Position numbers and translations under genes: made by a program. DNA of 41,358 bases from Alphaproteobacteria bacterium (GTDB lineage: Bacteria > Pseudomonadota > Alphaproteobacteria > ATCC43930 > CGMCC-115725). Position 1 is the stretch's first letter, and every line of letters begins with the position of its first letter. Of the stretch, positions 8,621 to 16,936 are shown in pieces. The stretch is from NCBI GenBank assembly GCA_019237135.1, contig JAFAHQ010000380.1, positions 1-41,358 on the forward strand, read 5' to 3'. The notes beneath the pieces are model-generated. The model ran no database searches and had not been told where the DNA came from. It saw only the letters and a program-made list of their open reading frames with translations.

Positions 8621-10108
8621 TCAAAACCGTGGCAGGTCGGGAAAGGACAGCCGGCCGGCGTGGACGTGTAGACGACCGAGTTCGGCGCAATGGTGCAGTT
8701 GTGGAAACACTTTGCCTGGGTTAAGCAGGCCGTCCGGGTCGAACGCGCATTTCAGCCGTTGTTGGTGCGCCAGGTCGCTCTCGTCGAACATCGTCCCCAT
8801 CAGGTCGCGCTTTTCGACCCCGACCCCGTGCTCGCCGGTCAGGACACCGCCGACCTCGACGCAGAGCCTGAGAATGTCGGCGCCCAAGGCCTCGGCTCGC
8901 TCGACCTCGCCAGGCCTGTTGGCGTCGTAAAGAACAAGCGGGTGGAGATTGCCGTCGCCGGCGTGAAAAACGTTTGCCACCGCAAGCCCGTGCCGGTCCG
9001 AGAGGTCTCGTATTCGGGTCAAAACCTCGGCCAGACGCGCGCGCGGGATCGTGCCGTCCATGCAATAATAATCGGGCGAGATCCGCCCGACCGCCGGGAA
9101 GGCGGCCTTGCGCCCGGACCAGAAAGCGAGCCGTTCCGCCTCGTCGCGGCTGAGGCGAATCTCGGTGGCATGGTGGTCGCGGGCGATCGCTTCGACTCGG
9201 TCGATCAGATCCTCGACCTCGGCCGGCGGACCGTCGAGCTCGACAATGAGCAACGCCTCGACGTCGAGCGGGTACCCAGCGTTGACGAATGCCTCAGCAG
9301 CGTGGATCGCCGGCCGATCCATCATCTCCATGCCGCCGGGAACGATGCCAGCCGCGATCACCGCGGCAACGCCTCTGCCGGCATCCTCCGTCGTGGCAAA
9401 GCCGATCAGCAGCGCCCGCGCCGTCGTCGGTTTCGGCAGGATGCGCACGGTAACCTCCGTGACGACTCCGAGGAGACCTTCGGACCCGGTCAACACACCG
9501 ACCAAATCATAGCCTCCGGCATCGAGGTGCTTTCCGCCGAGCCGGACCACCTCGCCGTCCATCAACACCATTTCGATGCCAAGGATGTTGTTCGTGGTAA
9601 CCCCGTATTTAAGACAGTGCACTCCGACGGAGTTCTCGGCGACGTTGCCGCCGATCGTGCAGGCAATCTGGCTCGACGGATCCGGCGCGTAATAAAAGCC
9701 GGTCGCATCGACGGCCTGGGTGATCGCCAGATTGGTGACCCCGGGCTGCGCGATAACGCAACGGTTGTCGTAATCGATATCAAGGATGCGGTTGAACTTG
9801 GCCATGCCGAGCAATACGCCATCGGCGAGCGGCAGCGCGCCGCCAGAAAGGGAAGTGCCGGCGCCACGTGGGACGACCTTGATCCCGTGTTTCTGGCAAT
9901 ACCGCAGCACCGCCGCGACCTGATCGACGCGCGACGGCAGCACCACGACCATCGGCAGTTGGCGATAGGCCGTCAGCCCGTCGCTTTCGTAGGCTCGGCG
10001 CTCGGCCTCGGTAGCGATGACACCTTCGCCGGGAACGATCTGACCCAGCGCCCCGACGATCTCCGCGCGGCGCCGCACCACCCCATCATCTGGTGCCGGC
10101 ATCTTCAT
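8621..10108 (-). CDS. glcD: Glycolate oxidase FAD-binding subunit GlcD
   Basis: 495 aa, full length for GlcD. Contains the FAD_binding_4 signature PRGAGTSLSGGALP near 81-94, then GFYYAPDPSSQIACTIGGN, GGYDLVGVLTGSEGLLG, and in the FAD-oxidase C-terminal domain NVFHAGDGNLHPL and GGVLTGEHGVGVEKR, ending with NPGKVFP. Role: FAD-dependent oxidation of glycolate to glyoxylate. ATG 10108 lies 30 bases downstream of rpmJ and in the same direction, so it may be read from the rpmJ promoter. The next gene downstream is glcF, not glcE. D-lactate or D-2-hydroxyacid dehydrogenases share this fold, so the substrate is inferred from the partner gene. Confidence 0.93.
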   Translation of the reverse strand: MKMPAPDDGVVRRRAEIVGALGQIVPGEGVIATEAERRAYESDGLTAYRQLPMVVVLPSRVDQVAAVLRYCQKHGIKVVPRGAGTSLSGGALPLADGVLLGMAKFNRILDIDYDNRCVIAQPGVTNLAITQAVDATGFYYAPDPSSQIACTIGGNVAENSVGVHCLKYGVTTNNILGIEMVLMDGEVVRLGGKHLDAGGYDLVGVLTGSEGLLGVVTEVTVRILPKPTTARALLIGFATTEDAGRGVAAVIAAGIVPGGMEMMDRPAIHAAEAFVNAGYPLDVEALLIVELDGPPAEVEDLIDRVEAIARDHHATEIRLSRDEAERLAFWSGRKAAFPAVGRISPDYYCMDGTIPRARLAEVLTRIRDLSDRHGLAVANVFHAGDGNLHPLVLYDANRPGEVERAEALGADILRLCVEVGGVLTGEHGVGVEKRDLMGTMFDESDLAHQQRLKCAFDPDGLLNPGKVFPQLHHCAELGRLHVHAGRLSFPDLPRF

Positions 10109-10138
10109 CGGGATGATCCGGGCGCTTTGATGTCGGGT

Positions 10139-10264
10139 TCAGCCCTGGCGCGCCTTATACCGCGGATTGACCTTGTTGATAATGAAGGCGCGACCCCTGC
10201 GACGCACGATGCGGCAGTTCTTATCGCGTTTTTTCAATGACTTCAGCGAATTGACGATCTTCAT
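10139..10264 (-). CDS. rpmJ: 50S ribosomal protein L36
   Basis: 41 aa, read directly from the sequence: it begins [13 protein letters not shown], has [10 protein letters not shown] in the middle and ends [13 protein letters not shown], which is diagnostic for alphaproteobacterial L36. GAGGAA lies 9 bases before the ATG and a good promoter sits 26-54 bases upstream. Only one cysteine (residue 17) is present, so this is the zinc-free (C-minus) form. L36 is a small component of the large subunit needed for late folding of 23S rRNA. It lies between alaC and glcD on the same strand. Confidence 0.95.
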   Translation of the reverse strand: MKIVNSLKSLKKRDKNCRIVRRRGRAFIINKVNPRYKARQG

Positions 10265-10289
10265 GCCCGTGTTCCTCGACAGGGGCAGG

Positions 10290-10318
10290 AGCATAAGAAT
10301 GGGTTCCCGCGAAGTCAA
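10290..10318 (-). promoter_or_regulatory. sigma70-type promoter of rpmJ (and perhaps glcDF)
   Basis: On the minus strand: TTGACT (10318-10313), a 17-base spacer and TATGCT (10295-10290). The expected start is near 10283, giving a ~19-base leader that contains the GAGGAA ribosome site of rpmJ. The -35 matches the consensus at 5 of 6 bases and the -10 at 4 of 6. Confidence 0.65.
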
Positions 10319-10356
10319 ACCCGAAGGGCCGAACGGCGGAGGCCCGGATACACCTG

Positions 10357-11598
10357 CTAAACCGCCTCAGGAGCCAGCCGAGGCGAATGTGGCTCGCCGC
10401 GACGCAGTTCAACGACGTCATTACGGCCGGAAAGGAAGGCTCGGATATTGCGCGTCGCCTGGCGCAAACGCTGGCCGTTCTCGACGAGCGCGATGCGTAC
10501 GAACCCCTCGCCATATTCGCCAAAGCCGATCCCCGGCGAGACCGCGACATTGGCTCGCTCAAGCAACAGTTTCGAAAAATCGAGGCTTCCGATCCCTCGA
10601 AAGGCCACAGGGATGGGTGCCCAGGCGAACATCGTCGCATCGGGCTGCGGCAGCGGCCAACCAGCCTGGCGCAAGCCATCGATTAGCACGTCGCGGCGGG
10701 CGCGATAGCGCTCGCGGATTTTGACGACACAGTCCTGCGGCCCGTTTAAGGCCGCGGTGGCCGCTACTTGTATCGGCGTGAAAGCGCCATAATCGAGGTA
10801 GGATTTGACCCGCGCCAATGCCGCGATCAGCCGCGCGTTACCGACGGCGAAGCCGATCCGCCAGCCGGCCATCGAATAGGTCTTGCTGAGCGAGGTAAAC
10901 TCGACCGCGATATCGCGGGCACCAGGGACCTCGAGGATGGACGGCGGAGGATTGTCGTCGAAATAGATTTCGGCATACGCCAGATCGGACAACACGATGA
11001 TGTTGTACCGACGACAGAACGCAACGATCTCGCCATAGAAATCGAGATCGACGGTTTGGGCGGTGGGGTTGGCCGGAAAGTTGAGAACGATCGCCAGCGG
11101 TGCCGGAATGCTGTGCTGGACCGCCTTCTTGAGCTCGCCGAGAAAGTCGAATTCCGTGCCGACCGGCACGTGGCGCACCGAAGCGCCCGCCATGATGAAC
11201 CCGAAGGCATGGATCGGGTAACACGGATTCGGCACGAGGACGATGTCGCCCGGCGCAGTAATCGCCTGGGCGAGATTGGCGAGTCCTTCCTTTGATCCGA
11301 GGGTGACGATGACCTCGCGCTCCGGGTCGAGCTCGACCCCGAAGCGGCGAGCATAGTAGGCCGAACAGGCACGACGCAGGCCGGTAATGCCGCGGGATAC
11401 CGAATAGCCATGAGTTCTCGGGTTTTGCACGGCTTCGACAAGCTTGGCGACGATGTGGGGTGGCGTCGGCCCGTCAGGATTGCCCATGCCGAGATCGATG
11501 ACGTCGCGTCCTGCGGCGCGCGCCTTGGCTTTCAGCGCGTTGACCTCGGTGAAGACATACGGCGGAAGGCGCTTGATGCGGTAGAACTCTTCGGACAC
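10357..11598 (-). CDS. alaC: Alanine-synthesising aminotransferase AlaC (PLP, class I/II)
   Basis: 413 aa, closely following the E. coli AlaC pattern throughout: [10 protein letters not shown] at the N-terminus, [12 protein letters not shown] near 39, [10 protein letters not shown] near 62, GSKEGLANL near 101, NFPANPTAQ near 173, and the PLP lysine Lys239 in [16 protein letters not shown]-terminal [22 protein letters not shown] is also family-typical. Reaction: reversible glutamate plus pyruvate to alanine plus 2-oxoglutarate, in the cytoplasm. Relatives are often misannotated as LL-diaminopimelate aminotransferase. It lies upstream of rpmJ on the same strand, with 92 bases between that carry the rpmJ promoter, so the two are probably separate units. 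Confidence 0.92.
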   Translation of the reverse strand: MSEEFYRIKRLPPYVFTEVNALKAKARAAGRDVIDLGMGNPDGPTPPHIVAKLVEAVQNPRTHGYSVSRGITGLRRACSAYYARRFGVELDPEREVIVTLGSKEGLANLAQAITAPGDIVLVPNPCYPIHAFGFIMAGASVRHVPVGTEFDFLGELKKAVQHSIPAPLAIVLNFPANPTAQTVDLDFYGEIVAFCRRYNIIVLSDLAYAEIYFDDNPPPSILEVPGARDIAVEFTSLSKTYSMAGWRIGFAVGNARLIAALARVKSYLDYGAFTPIQVAATAALNGPQDCVVKIRERYRARRDVLIDGLRQAGWPLPQPDATMFAWAPIPVAFRGIGSLDFSKLLLERANVAVSPGIGFGEYGEGFVRIALVENGQRLRQATRNIRAFLSGRNDVVELRRGEPHSPRLAPEAV

Positions 11599-11740
11599 GA
11601 CAGCTCGGCGCGAGTTGGACGCCGAAGTCTAGGCCGACCGCTCCGGGTTTGGCGAGGGTGATAGTGCCGCAGAGCACAGGTTTTATGTCTCGTGCTTGCT
11701 GAATAATGCTCGCGATCGAGCCTTCGCCCCTGACCCACAG

Positions 11741-11923
11741 ATGGACTTGACCGAGACGATCGTCGCTCTTAGCGCCAGCGCGGCGCTGCTCATCGTCTCG
11801 GTCATTCTCGATCGCCGGCCTTACCGGCCCGGCAAGCTGAACTATATTCCGCTGATGATCATTTACCTGGCGGTATGCCTGGTGCTAGGTCGCCATCTGT
11901 TGGCCTTAATTCGACAGGGGTGA
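11741..11923 (+). CDS. Small two-helix membrane protein, unknown function
   Basis: 60 aa from ATG 11741; the frame continues to a TTG at 11696, but residues before MDLTETIV are polar and unlike the rest. Two hydrophobic segments: about 5-23 (ALSASAALLIVSVIL) and 34-55 (YIPLMIIYLAVCLVLGRHLL), joined by a basic loop with RRPYRPGK, giving a hairpin in the inner membrane. No ribosome site is clear. I do not recognise the family by function. It is the last gene before the phage-like cluster on this side and reads toward it, so it is probably host DNA. Confidence 0.65.
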   Translation: MDLTETIVALSASAALLIVSVILDRRPYRPGKLNYIPLMIIYLAVCLVLGRHLLALIRQG

Positions 11924-11928
11924 ACTGC

Positions 11929-11940
11929 GGTCGAACGACC
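11929..11940. other. Short palindrome at the left boundary of the phage-like cluster
   Basis: GGTCG-AA-CGACC, a perfect 5-bp inverted repeat in the 32-base gap between two convergent genes. There is no T-run on either side, so it is a weak candidate terminator for both directions. It also marks the approximate left junction; I found no matching copy near the right junction. Confidence 0.3.
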
Positions 11941-11955
11941 TGGCCGGAATCGGGT

Positions 11956-12186
11956 TTAGGGACAAAAGCGGAGATCGTCGCGTTCATTCTCGTAATCCTC
12001 CATCGCTTGATGGAGGACATTGTCAGTCGGTAGAGCGCGTAATGCCTCCGAGATCTTCTTTAATGTCGGCTCGTCGTAAGCGACTGGCTTAGGACATTGA
12101 CACGCCGTCGAGCGCGTGCTGCCGCAACCGGCCATGACCAGAAGTGCCGCAAAGGATGCAACCCCTATCCCCGTCTTCGAGCGCAT
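11956..12186 (-). CDS. Small phage lipoprotein, candidate outer spanin
   Basis: 76 aa from ATG 12186, which has AGGAG 8 bases upstream; the longer frame to 12213 lacks this. A lipoprotein signal peptide (MRSKTGIGVASFAALLVMAGC) has the lipobox VMAGC with the lipidated cysteine at residue 20. The mature part is ~57 residues: a CQCP motif, then a charged helix ending in EDYENERDDLRFCP. It is the last gene of the leftward phage operon. Lipoproteins at this place, next to a small one-helix coiled-coil membrane protein, are often two-component spanins that fuse inner and outer membranes at lysis. That role is inferred from size and position. It could instead be a moron lipoprotein. Confidence 0.75.
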   Translation of the reverse strand: MRSKTGIGVASFAALLVMAGCGSTRSTACQCPKPVAYDEPTLKKISEALRALPTDNVLHQAMEDYENERDDLRFCP

Positions 12187-12270
12187 GCAAGTGCTCCTGC
12201 CATCCTGCGGCACGATGACCAGAGCCCCTCACGCGATCAAGCACGAAACGCATGGCTCGGCTGGCCATAA

Positions 12271-12603
12271 TCAGCCACGGGTCTGCAGGCGGCGTCCGAT
12301 CTGGACGCGTACATCGTTCAATATGTCAGTTACGTGAGAGATCGCCGAACGCATCTCGGCCTGAAATTCGCGCCCCTCTCGGTGCTGGTCGTCGATAGCG
12401 TGCTCGATCGTGGCGATTCGCAATTCATGCTCGCTGACTTTGACCGTGAGATCGGCGCGCACCTGTTGAATATCCGACCGAAGGCTCAAATAGCTCGTGA
12501 TCGCTCCCCCGCCGATGGTCACCAAAATGACAGCGGCCTGAAGCAAGTGCCCGAAATTAATCTCCGGGCTAAACCTTGGCCATAGTCGCTTGTCGTCGGT
12601 CAT
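12271..12603 (-). CDS. One-helix coiled-coil membrane protein, candidate inner spanin or lysis accessory
   Basis: 110 aa from ATG 12603, which overlaps the stop of the upstream 65-aa gene (ATGA). A polar N-terminus of ~18 residues is followed by one membrane helix (about 19-41, LLQAAVILVTIGGGAITSYL) and a long charged helix (42-105) with heptad-like hydrophobics and alternating charges. This is N-in/C-out, the topology of Rz-type inner spanins. The lipoprotein gene 84 bases downstream would be the partner. Function is inferred from topology and context only; phage proteins of this shape are also annotated simply as DUF2730-like. Confidence 0.7.
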   Translation of the reverse strand: MTDDKRLWPRFSPEINFGHLLQAAVILVTIGGGAITSYLSLRSDIQQVRADLTVKVSEHELRIATIEHAIDDQHREGREFQAEMRSAISHVTDILNDVRVQIGRRLQTRG

Positions 12604-12797
12604 CTTCCCCGCCCGACGATTCTGATGCCGCCAGGGCCGAAGCTCAGCGTCTTGGTCTCGCCGCCGACGTGCAAGCTGCATTCGCCAGTGGTCTCGTCAG
12701 CGGTGACGATCTCGCCCGGGACATCGGTGTAGTTGTCGGTGCGCACGATCTTCCAACGGCGTTTGTCTTCGCTGCTGTGCCAGGATTCGAGCTTCAA
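12600..12797 (-). CDS. Small phage protein of unknown function, TTG start
   Basis: 65 aa if translation begins at TTG 12797, which has GAGAGAGG five bases upstream. The open frame runs on to an ATG at 12896, but that would overlap the tail-tip gene by 47 bases and add an arginine-rich stretch that looks like a shadow. The protein is a small beta-type domain: KLESWHSSEDKRRWKIVRT, DVPGEIVTADETTGECSLHV, then TKTLSFGPGGIRIVGR at the end. The stop overlaps the ATG of the next gene. I recognise it as a small conserved phage-cluster protein by pattern and position but cannot name a function. Confidence 0.65.
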   Translation of the reverse strand: MKLESWHSSEDKRRWKIVRTDNYTDVPGEIVTADETTGECSLHVGGETKTLSFGPGGIRIVGRGR

Positions 12798-12849
12798 GGG
12801 CGCCTCTCTCTCACGGGTGGCTGCGGTAAATTGCAGACGAACGTTTCGC

Positions 12850-15648
12850 TCACTGCGATCCGGCGAGGGTCCAGGCGAGGTTTGCCAACGTCGCATCCGG
12901 CGACGCCGGCGCCACCACGGTCAAAACGTCGCCCGCCATGAAGGATGTCGCCGAAGCCATCGCAAAGGCCGCCGTTGTCGCCGAGGCCGCAAACACCATA
13001 GTTCCGATATTCGCGCCGTTCTTCTTGATGCTGTAGGTCGTGGTCGCTGTGGCGGCTACGCCGGCTGTCCCCTGGCTGCCGGTTAGCCCGGCGGGGAACA
13101 TGACGGTCCCAGCGAACACATACCGCTGGACAACGAGATTGGCGGTGGTCGTGCCGGCATAGGAGCCCGACACGGTCGTCGAGACCACGGCTTTGCCCGA
13201 GCCCGTCACCGTGTAGGTATAAGGCAGCACCTCTGAGAGGTTCTGCAGGGCCCCGCCTACGATATTGAACGACAGGAATTTCAGAAATATGGTCTGGCCG
13301 ATCAGCGTACCGGGATAGGGGAAGCGATCGACCGACTGGTCTATCCGCGCGAATTGCGTCCCGGCCGAATGACTCGCCGAAGTTGTGCCATAGGCACCGC
13401 GGTAAAGTGTCGTCAGATTATAATGATAGGCGCTCGTCAGGTTCGCGACCTGATAGGCGAAGAGCTCACCGCCCATATAGCACAGGGTGACGAGGTTCGC
13501 CGCGTCCGTGGCCGAGACGGAGAACAGCTGGCCGCGACTTTCGCTGACATCCACCGAGCAGGTGTCGGTGATGTCGGGGCTGCCGCCGCTGTCGCCGATC
13601 GTCGCGGTCAACACCCCCTGCGTCGCCGGGCCAGAGATTGTACCCGCAAACGCATAAGAATTGCCGTCGCTCGAGATCCAGACCTGTGCGCCGCCCCAGC
13701 TCGGACCGCCCGACAAGGCGATCCAGATTTCGAGATCGCCCGACAGTAATGCTGCCGGCGGCTCGAAGATCAGCGGTGTGTTGACGTTGCCCGGTGCCCC
13801 GCTCCAGTTCGGCACGAAACCGCCGACCGCACCGCCGCCCGCCTGCCTCACGGCCGGGGCTGCAGTGCCACCGCCCATCCCGAGGATCGACGGCGAGGCG
13901 GATGGCGAATAATTGGCCGGCGGGTAGAGGACCGTCGGCGAATAGTCACCAAAGAAGTCCTCGGCGGTGATCGACAGCATGCCTTCGTCGTCTTCCTCGA
14001 CAGCCGTGATCCGCACCGTCAGCGCACTGGCACCCAGCCGTGAATCGGTAATCTGTACCAGATCCATCGGCTCCAACAGAATGTATTTCCAGCCGAGTCG
14101 GAACGTGTAGGTATTGCGGTAGAGGAGCTGGCGCTGCAACAGCAGTTGAGCGACCATCCCACCGACATAAAGCGGGTCGGCGATCAGCCGCGCCTTAGTA
14201 CTGGTATCGCGGCGCACCCCGTAGAGATCGATCGAGCCTTGGTCGAATGCCTCGGCGATCGCCGTATTATAGTTGTTCTGTCGGTCGAGGCACTCGACCT
14301 CTATCATGTTGTTGGCGTCAGCTGGAGTCGAGCGCACGATGTGCAGCGGATCGTCCATGAAACCGCCAGTAATCGGCGTCGCGCCGGAACGCAACGCGGG
14401 CCCCCCAGGCGTGACCCCGAGATTGATGCCGACACTCGATTGCTGAACGATGTAGTCATCCTCACCGAGACTGTAGACTGGCATCGTGTTGGGCATGAAA
14501 TTGCTGGTCGTCGTCGCGCCGACCCCGACCGCGGAGATTCCGCCGCCGCCTGCTAGGCCGATTGTGGTATTGCCGGTCGGATGCGCCTGAATTATCATCA
14601 CCCCATCGAGACCGGCACCGGACGCGAGAATGCCGAACCCGGTGACGTTGGCGTCGCCGTTGACGGCTTGCGCAAGTCCCGCCATTGCCCCAGGCATCTG
14701 CAAATTTGCCGGCGTCGTATAGGAGACCGTATAGGGGGAGCCGCCATTGAGGGCGGCGTCGGTAAAGGTCAAGCTGATCGTGTCGCCGCCGGCCTGAGTC
14801 GGGGCTCCACCGAAGCTTACCAAGGTGAAGGCGTTGGTGACCGAATGGTCGCCATAAGGGATGATTTTTAACTGCGCGCCGGACCACACAATCGCGCTGT
14901 TGGTCACTTTCGTGATGTCGGCGAGCGATTGCTGCGCCTCTTGCTGCTGGTCGAGCAGCGGCGACAGAAACAGGCCGAGAGCCGCGCAATAGCTCGCGTA
15001 GGACGAAGCGGCGCCAGATGTCATCGCCGGGTCGAGGTTGGCTGACGGGAAATTCGCCCCGTAGCGCGGGTTGGTCAGAAAATCGCTGACGATCTGCGCC
15101 GGGTTGGCGTCATAACCGTTGGGCGAAGCGGCCGATATGCCGGAACCGACACCAAACACCTCAAAATTGAAATTCGGCAGGGTAGCGGTGTTGCCGAGCT
15201 GATAATTGGCGAAGACGATGTTTGCGGTGCCGGAATAGCCGATCGCCTTAGAGGGATGGGTGCTTGCCCAATAGGGGTCGATCGTCTGCCCGTCGGTGCC
15301 AAAATTGATGCTCGAAATGCTCTGAAGCCCGGTGACGACGCCGATGTTCTTGTCCCACCAGGCTAGACCGAAACCGGTAATCGGCCCCTGGCAGACTCCC
15401 ATGATAAACGAGGCCGAATACATGTACTGCTGGCCACCGCCTTTACCGCCCCCGCCGCCTTTGCCTTTGCCTCCGGTCTGCTTGCTGGGAGTCGCGGTGA
15501 AATCATCATAGTCGAGCAGGTTCGGGCTAACTTTGGTTGTGCCGTAGATCAGCGGGATGACGCCGCCCGCCTGAGAAGTCTGGAACTGCAACGAGCCGAC
15601 GGCGTGCTGCTGCTTGGCGTTAGAGCCACCGCCAACAATGCCGCCCAT
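12850..15648 (-). CDS. Phage tail tip / host-specificity protein (RcGTA gp15-like position)
   Basis: 932 aa. The N-terminus has GVIPLIYGTTKVSP and a Gly/Lys-rich stretch (58-74) followed by ASFIMGVCQGPI, typical of central tail-hub proteins that cap the tail tube. The middle has the tail-hub/Phage-tail_3 pattern (PRYGANFPS, ADITKVTNSAIVWSG, LKIIPYGD, VECLDRQNNYN, LEPMDLVQITDS). The C-terminal third is beta-rich and repetitive, with a LTTLYRGAYGT motif, and probably makes the host-contacting tip. Its ATG overlaps the stop of the NlpC/P60 gene (ATGA). Length and position match the protein that in RcGTA closes the tail module. The receptor cannot be inferred. Confidence 0.88.
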   Translation of the reverse strand: MGGIVGGGSNAKQQHAVGSLQFQTSQAGGVIPLIYGTTKVSPNLLDYDDFTATPSKQTGGKGKGGGGGKGGGQQYMYSASFIMGVCQGPITGFGLAWWDKNIGVVTGLQSISSINFGTDGQTIDPYWASTHPSKAIGYSGTANIVFANYQLGNTATLPNFNFEVFGVGSGISAASPNGYDANPAQIVSDFLTNPRYGANFPSANLDPAMTSGAASSYASYCAALGLFLSPLLDQQQEAQQSLADITKVTNSAIVWSGAQLKIIPYGDHSVTNAFTLVSFGGAPTQAGGDTISLTFTDAALNGGSPYTVSYTTPANLQMPGAMAGLAQAVNGDANVTGFGILASGAGLDGVMIIQAHPTGNTTIGLAGGGGISAVGVGATTTSNFMPNTMPVYSLGEDDYIVQQSSVGINLGVTPGGPALRSGATPITGGFMDDPLHIVRSTPADANNMIEVECLDRQNNYNTAIAEAFDQGSIDLYGVRRDTSTKARLIADPLYVGGMVAQLLLQRQLLYRNTYTFRLGWKYILLEPMDLVQITDSRLGASALTVRITAVEEDDEGMLSITAEDFFGDYSPTVLYPPANYSPSASPSILGMGGGTAAPAVRQAGGGAVGGFVPNWSGAPGNVNTPLIFEPPAALLSGDLEIWIALSGGPSWGGAQVWISSDGNSYAFAGTISGPATQGVLTATIGDSGGSPDITDTCSVDVSESRGQLFSVSATDAANLVTLCYMGGELFAYQVANLTSAYHYNLTTLYRGAYGTTSASHSAGTQFARIDQSVDRFPYPGTLIGQTIFLKFLSFNIVGGALQNLSEVLPYTYTVTGSGKAVVSTTVSGSYAGTTTANLVVQRYVFAGTVMFPAGLTGSQGTAGVAATATTTYSIKKNGANIGTMVFAASATTAAFAMASATSFMAGDVLTVVAPASPDATLANLAWTLAGSQ

Positions 15649-16073
15649 CAGACAAACGGATCAAAAAAACGCACTGGCCGCCCCGTCAGCTGCGGCTGCG
15701 TCGCGTCGGCGTATAGCACGCCGGCATTGTACCAAGCGTGGATGACGCGAGGCCATTCAATGACTATCGCTCCGTGAGCGAAGCAACGGCCGAATTTGAA
15801 GAGTGCAATGTCACCCGGCTGTGGCGGCCCCTCGATCTCACACGCGTATTGCATCATGCCTTCGAGATAGCGCTCGGCGTCGCGATGGAGATGCCAGTCA
15901 GGCGAATAGAAGGGGACTTCGATTTCCGGAACGACGTCTGCCGCTTCATAGATCTCGGCGAGCATCATCAGGCAATCAGTTCCGGCACCCTTGACCCGGC
16001 CCATGTGATGATAGGGCGTGCCCAACCACCCCCGGGCCTCCTCGATGACCAGAAGCCGCCGCGGATCAGTCAT
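15648..16073 (-). CDS. NlpC/P60 tail peptidase (RcGTA gp14-like)
   Basis: 141 aa. N-terminal VIEEARGWLGTPYHHMGRVKGAG leads to the catalytic cysteine in GTDCLMML (Cys34), and the catalytic histidine is in FAHGAIVIE (His109). ARGWLGTPY and the C/H spacing are standard for NlpC/P60 hydrolases of the TIGR02219 phage type. Role: tail-tip-associated cleavage of peptidoglycan stem peptides during DNA delivery. It overlaps both neighbours by ATGA junctions, so the tail genes are translated as a coupled series. No separate lytic endolysin is found, so this is the only peptidoglycan enzyme of the cluster. Confidence 0.92.
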   Translation of the reverse strand: MTDPRRLLVIEEARGWLGTPYHHMGRVKGAGTDCLMMLAEIYEAADVVPEIEVPFYSPDWHLHRDAERYLEGMMQYACEIEGPPQPGDIALFKFGRCFAHGAIVIEWPRVIHAWYNAGVLYADATQPQLTGRPVRFFDPFV

Positions 16074-16936
16074 ACGGCGGTCTCCGGGGTCGGGATGTAC
16101 GGAAAACCGCCAAAATGGATGCCGTTGTTGAAGACGTTAGTACAGGTTGCGAGCGTGCGATCGCAACCCGGAAGGAGCTGGAATTGATCGCCGGCGACTA
16201 CGGGTGACAGAAAGGCGAGCTTAACGGTAACGGCGCCGCCGCTGACAAACGACGATATCGTGCGGCTGTAGCCGGTATTGCCGCCAGTGACGCCAATGAT
16301 CGTCCCTTGCGCGTAGGGCGTGGTCGTCGTTGGTGCCCCCTGAATGATGGTCGTTGTCGATCCGCTGCCGGCCGATAATGTTGCAGCGAGACTTGACCGG
16401 TTGAACAGGCACATCGCATCGCCGAAGATATGGGTACAGCTCGATTGCCACAGTCGGCGCGGCATCTGGATGTTGAGCAGTTCGAGGTGTGAGCGGCATT
16501 TCATGTCGATGCCGGTACGGCTGCAATCGATATCGGAGATGCGTCCGGAAAACAGGATCACCGTCCCGGCGCTGGTGTCGCCGTAACCGCCTCCGGCAGC
16601 ACCCATAAAGGCGCGCTCCAACTGCAACAAAGCACCGTCGAATTGTCCTTGCCACGCGGCCTCGAGGAACGGTGTCGAGCCGACGAGGTCCGTCACCTCC
16701 GGGTGGATCTTGATGTCGAGCTCGTCGACCTGGGTGCCGATCACGACCTTGGTCTTTGAGCGTTCGAATTTCGGTCCGGCCGTGAAGAGGTACCCATTGG
16801 CGACGATCGGCGTCGGCGCCGCCGAGTAACGCAGGATCGTCGTGCCGCCGACCAGAGTGAAGGTGTAGAGGTCGGCCATAATAAATCGCTCGCCGCTGTT
16901 GAGCAGCGCAATCAGAGCGGCCGAAGCAAGCCTCAC
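16070..16936 (-). CDS. DUF2163 / phage BR0599-family tail protein (RcGTA gp13-like)
   Basis: 288 aa from GTG 16936, which overlaps the upstream TGA (GTGA); the resulting N-terminus MRLASAALIALLNSGE fits the family. Upstream in-frame ATG 16975 would overlap 40 bases of the DUF2460 gene and is less likely; ATG 16879 is an internal alternative. Signature features are DLYTFTLVGG near 23, DIDCSRTGIDMKCRSHLELLN near 137 and a C-terminal domain rich in cysteines (CTHIFGDAMCLFNR; LPGCDRTLATC...FGGFPYIP). In RcGTA the equivalent gp13 is a tail hub component that may bind an iron-sulfur cluster through these cysteines. Sits between DUF2460 and NlpC/P60, as in RcGTA. Confidence 0.88.
   Translation of the reverse strand: MRLASAALIALLNSGERFIMADLYTFTLVGGTTILRYSAAPTPIVANGYLFTAGPKFERSKTKVVIGTQVDELDIKIHPEVTDLVGSTPFLEAAWQGQFDGALLQLERAFMGAAGGGYGDTSAGTVILFSGRISDIDCSRTGIDMKCRSHLELLNIQMPRRLWQSSCTHIFGDAMCLFNRSSLAATLSAGSGSTTTIIQGAPTTTTPYAQGTIIGVTGGNTGYSRTISSFVSGGAVTVKLAFLSPVVAGDQFQLLPGCDRTLATCTNVFNNGIHFGGFPYIPTPETAV

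Noticed and set aside
8690-10240. 516-codon open frame on the plus strand opposite glcD
   Set aside because: It lies wholly antisense to the clearly identified glcD and rpmJ, has a composition typical of high-GC shadow frames (Asp/Arg/Val-rich, no domain) and no ribosome site.
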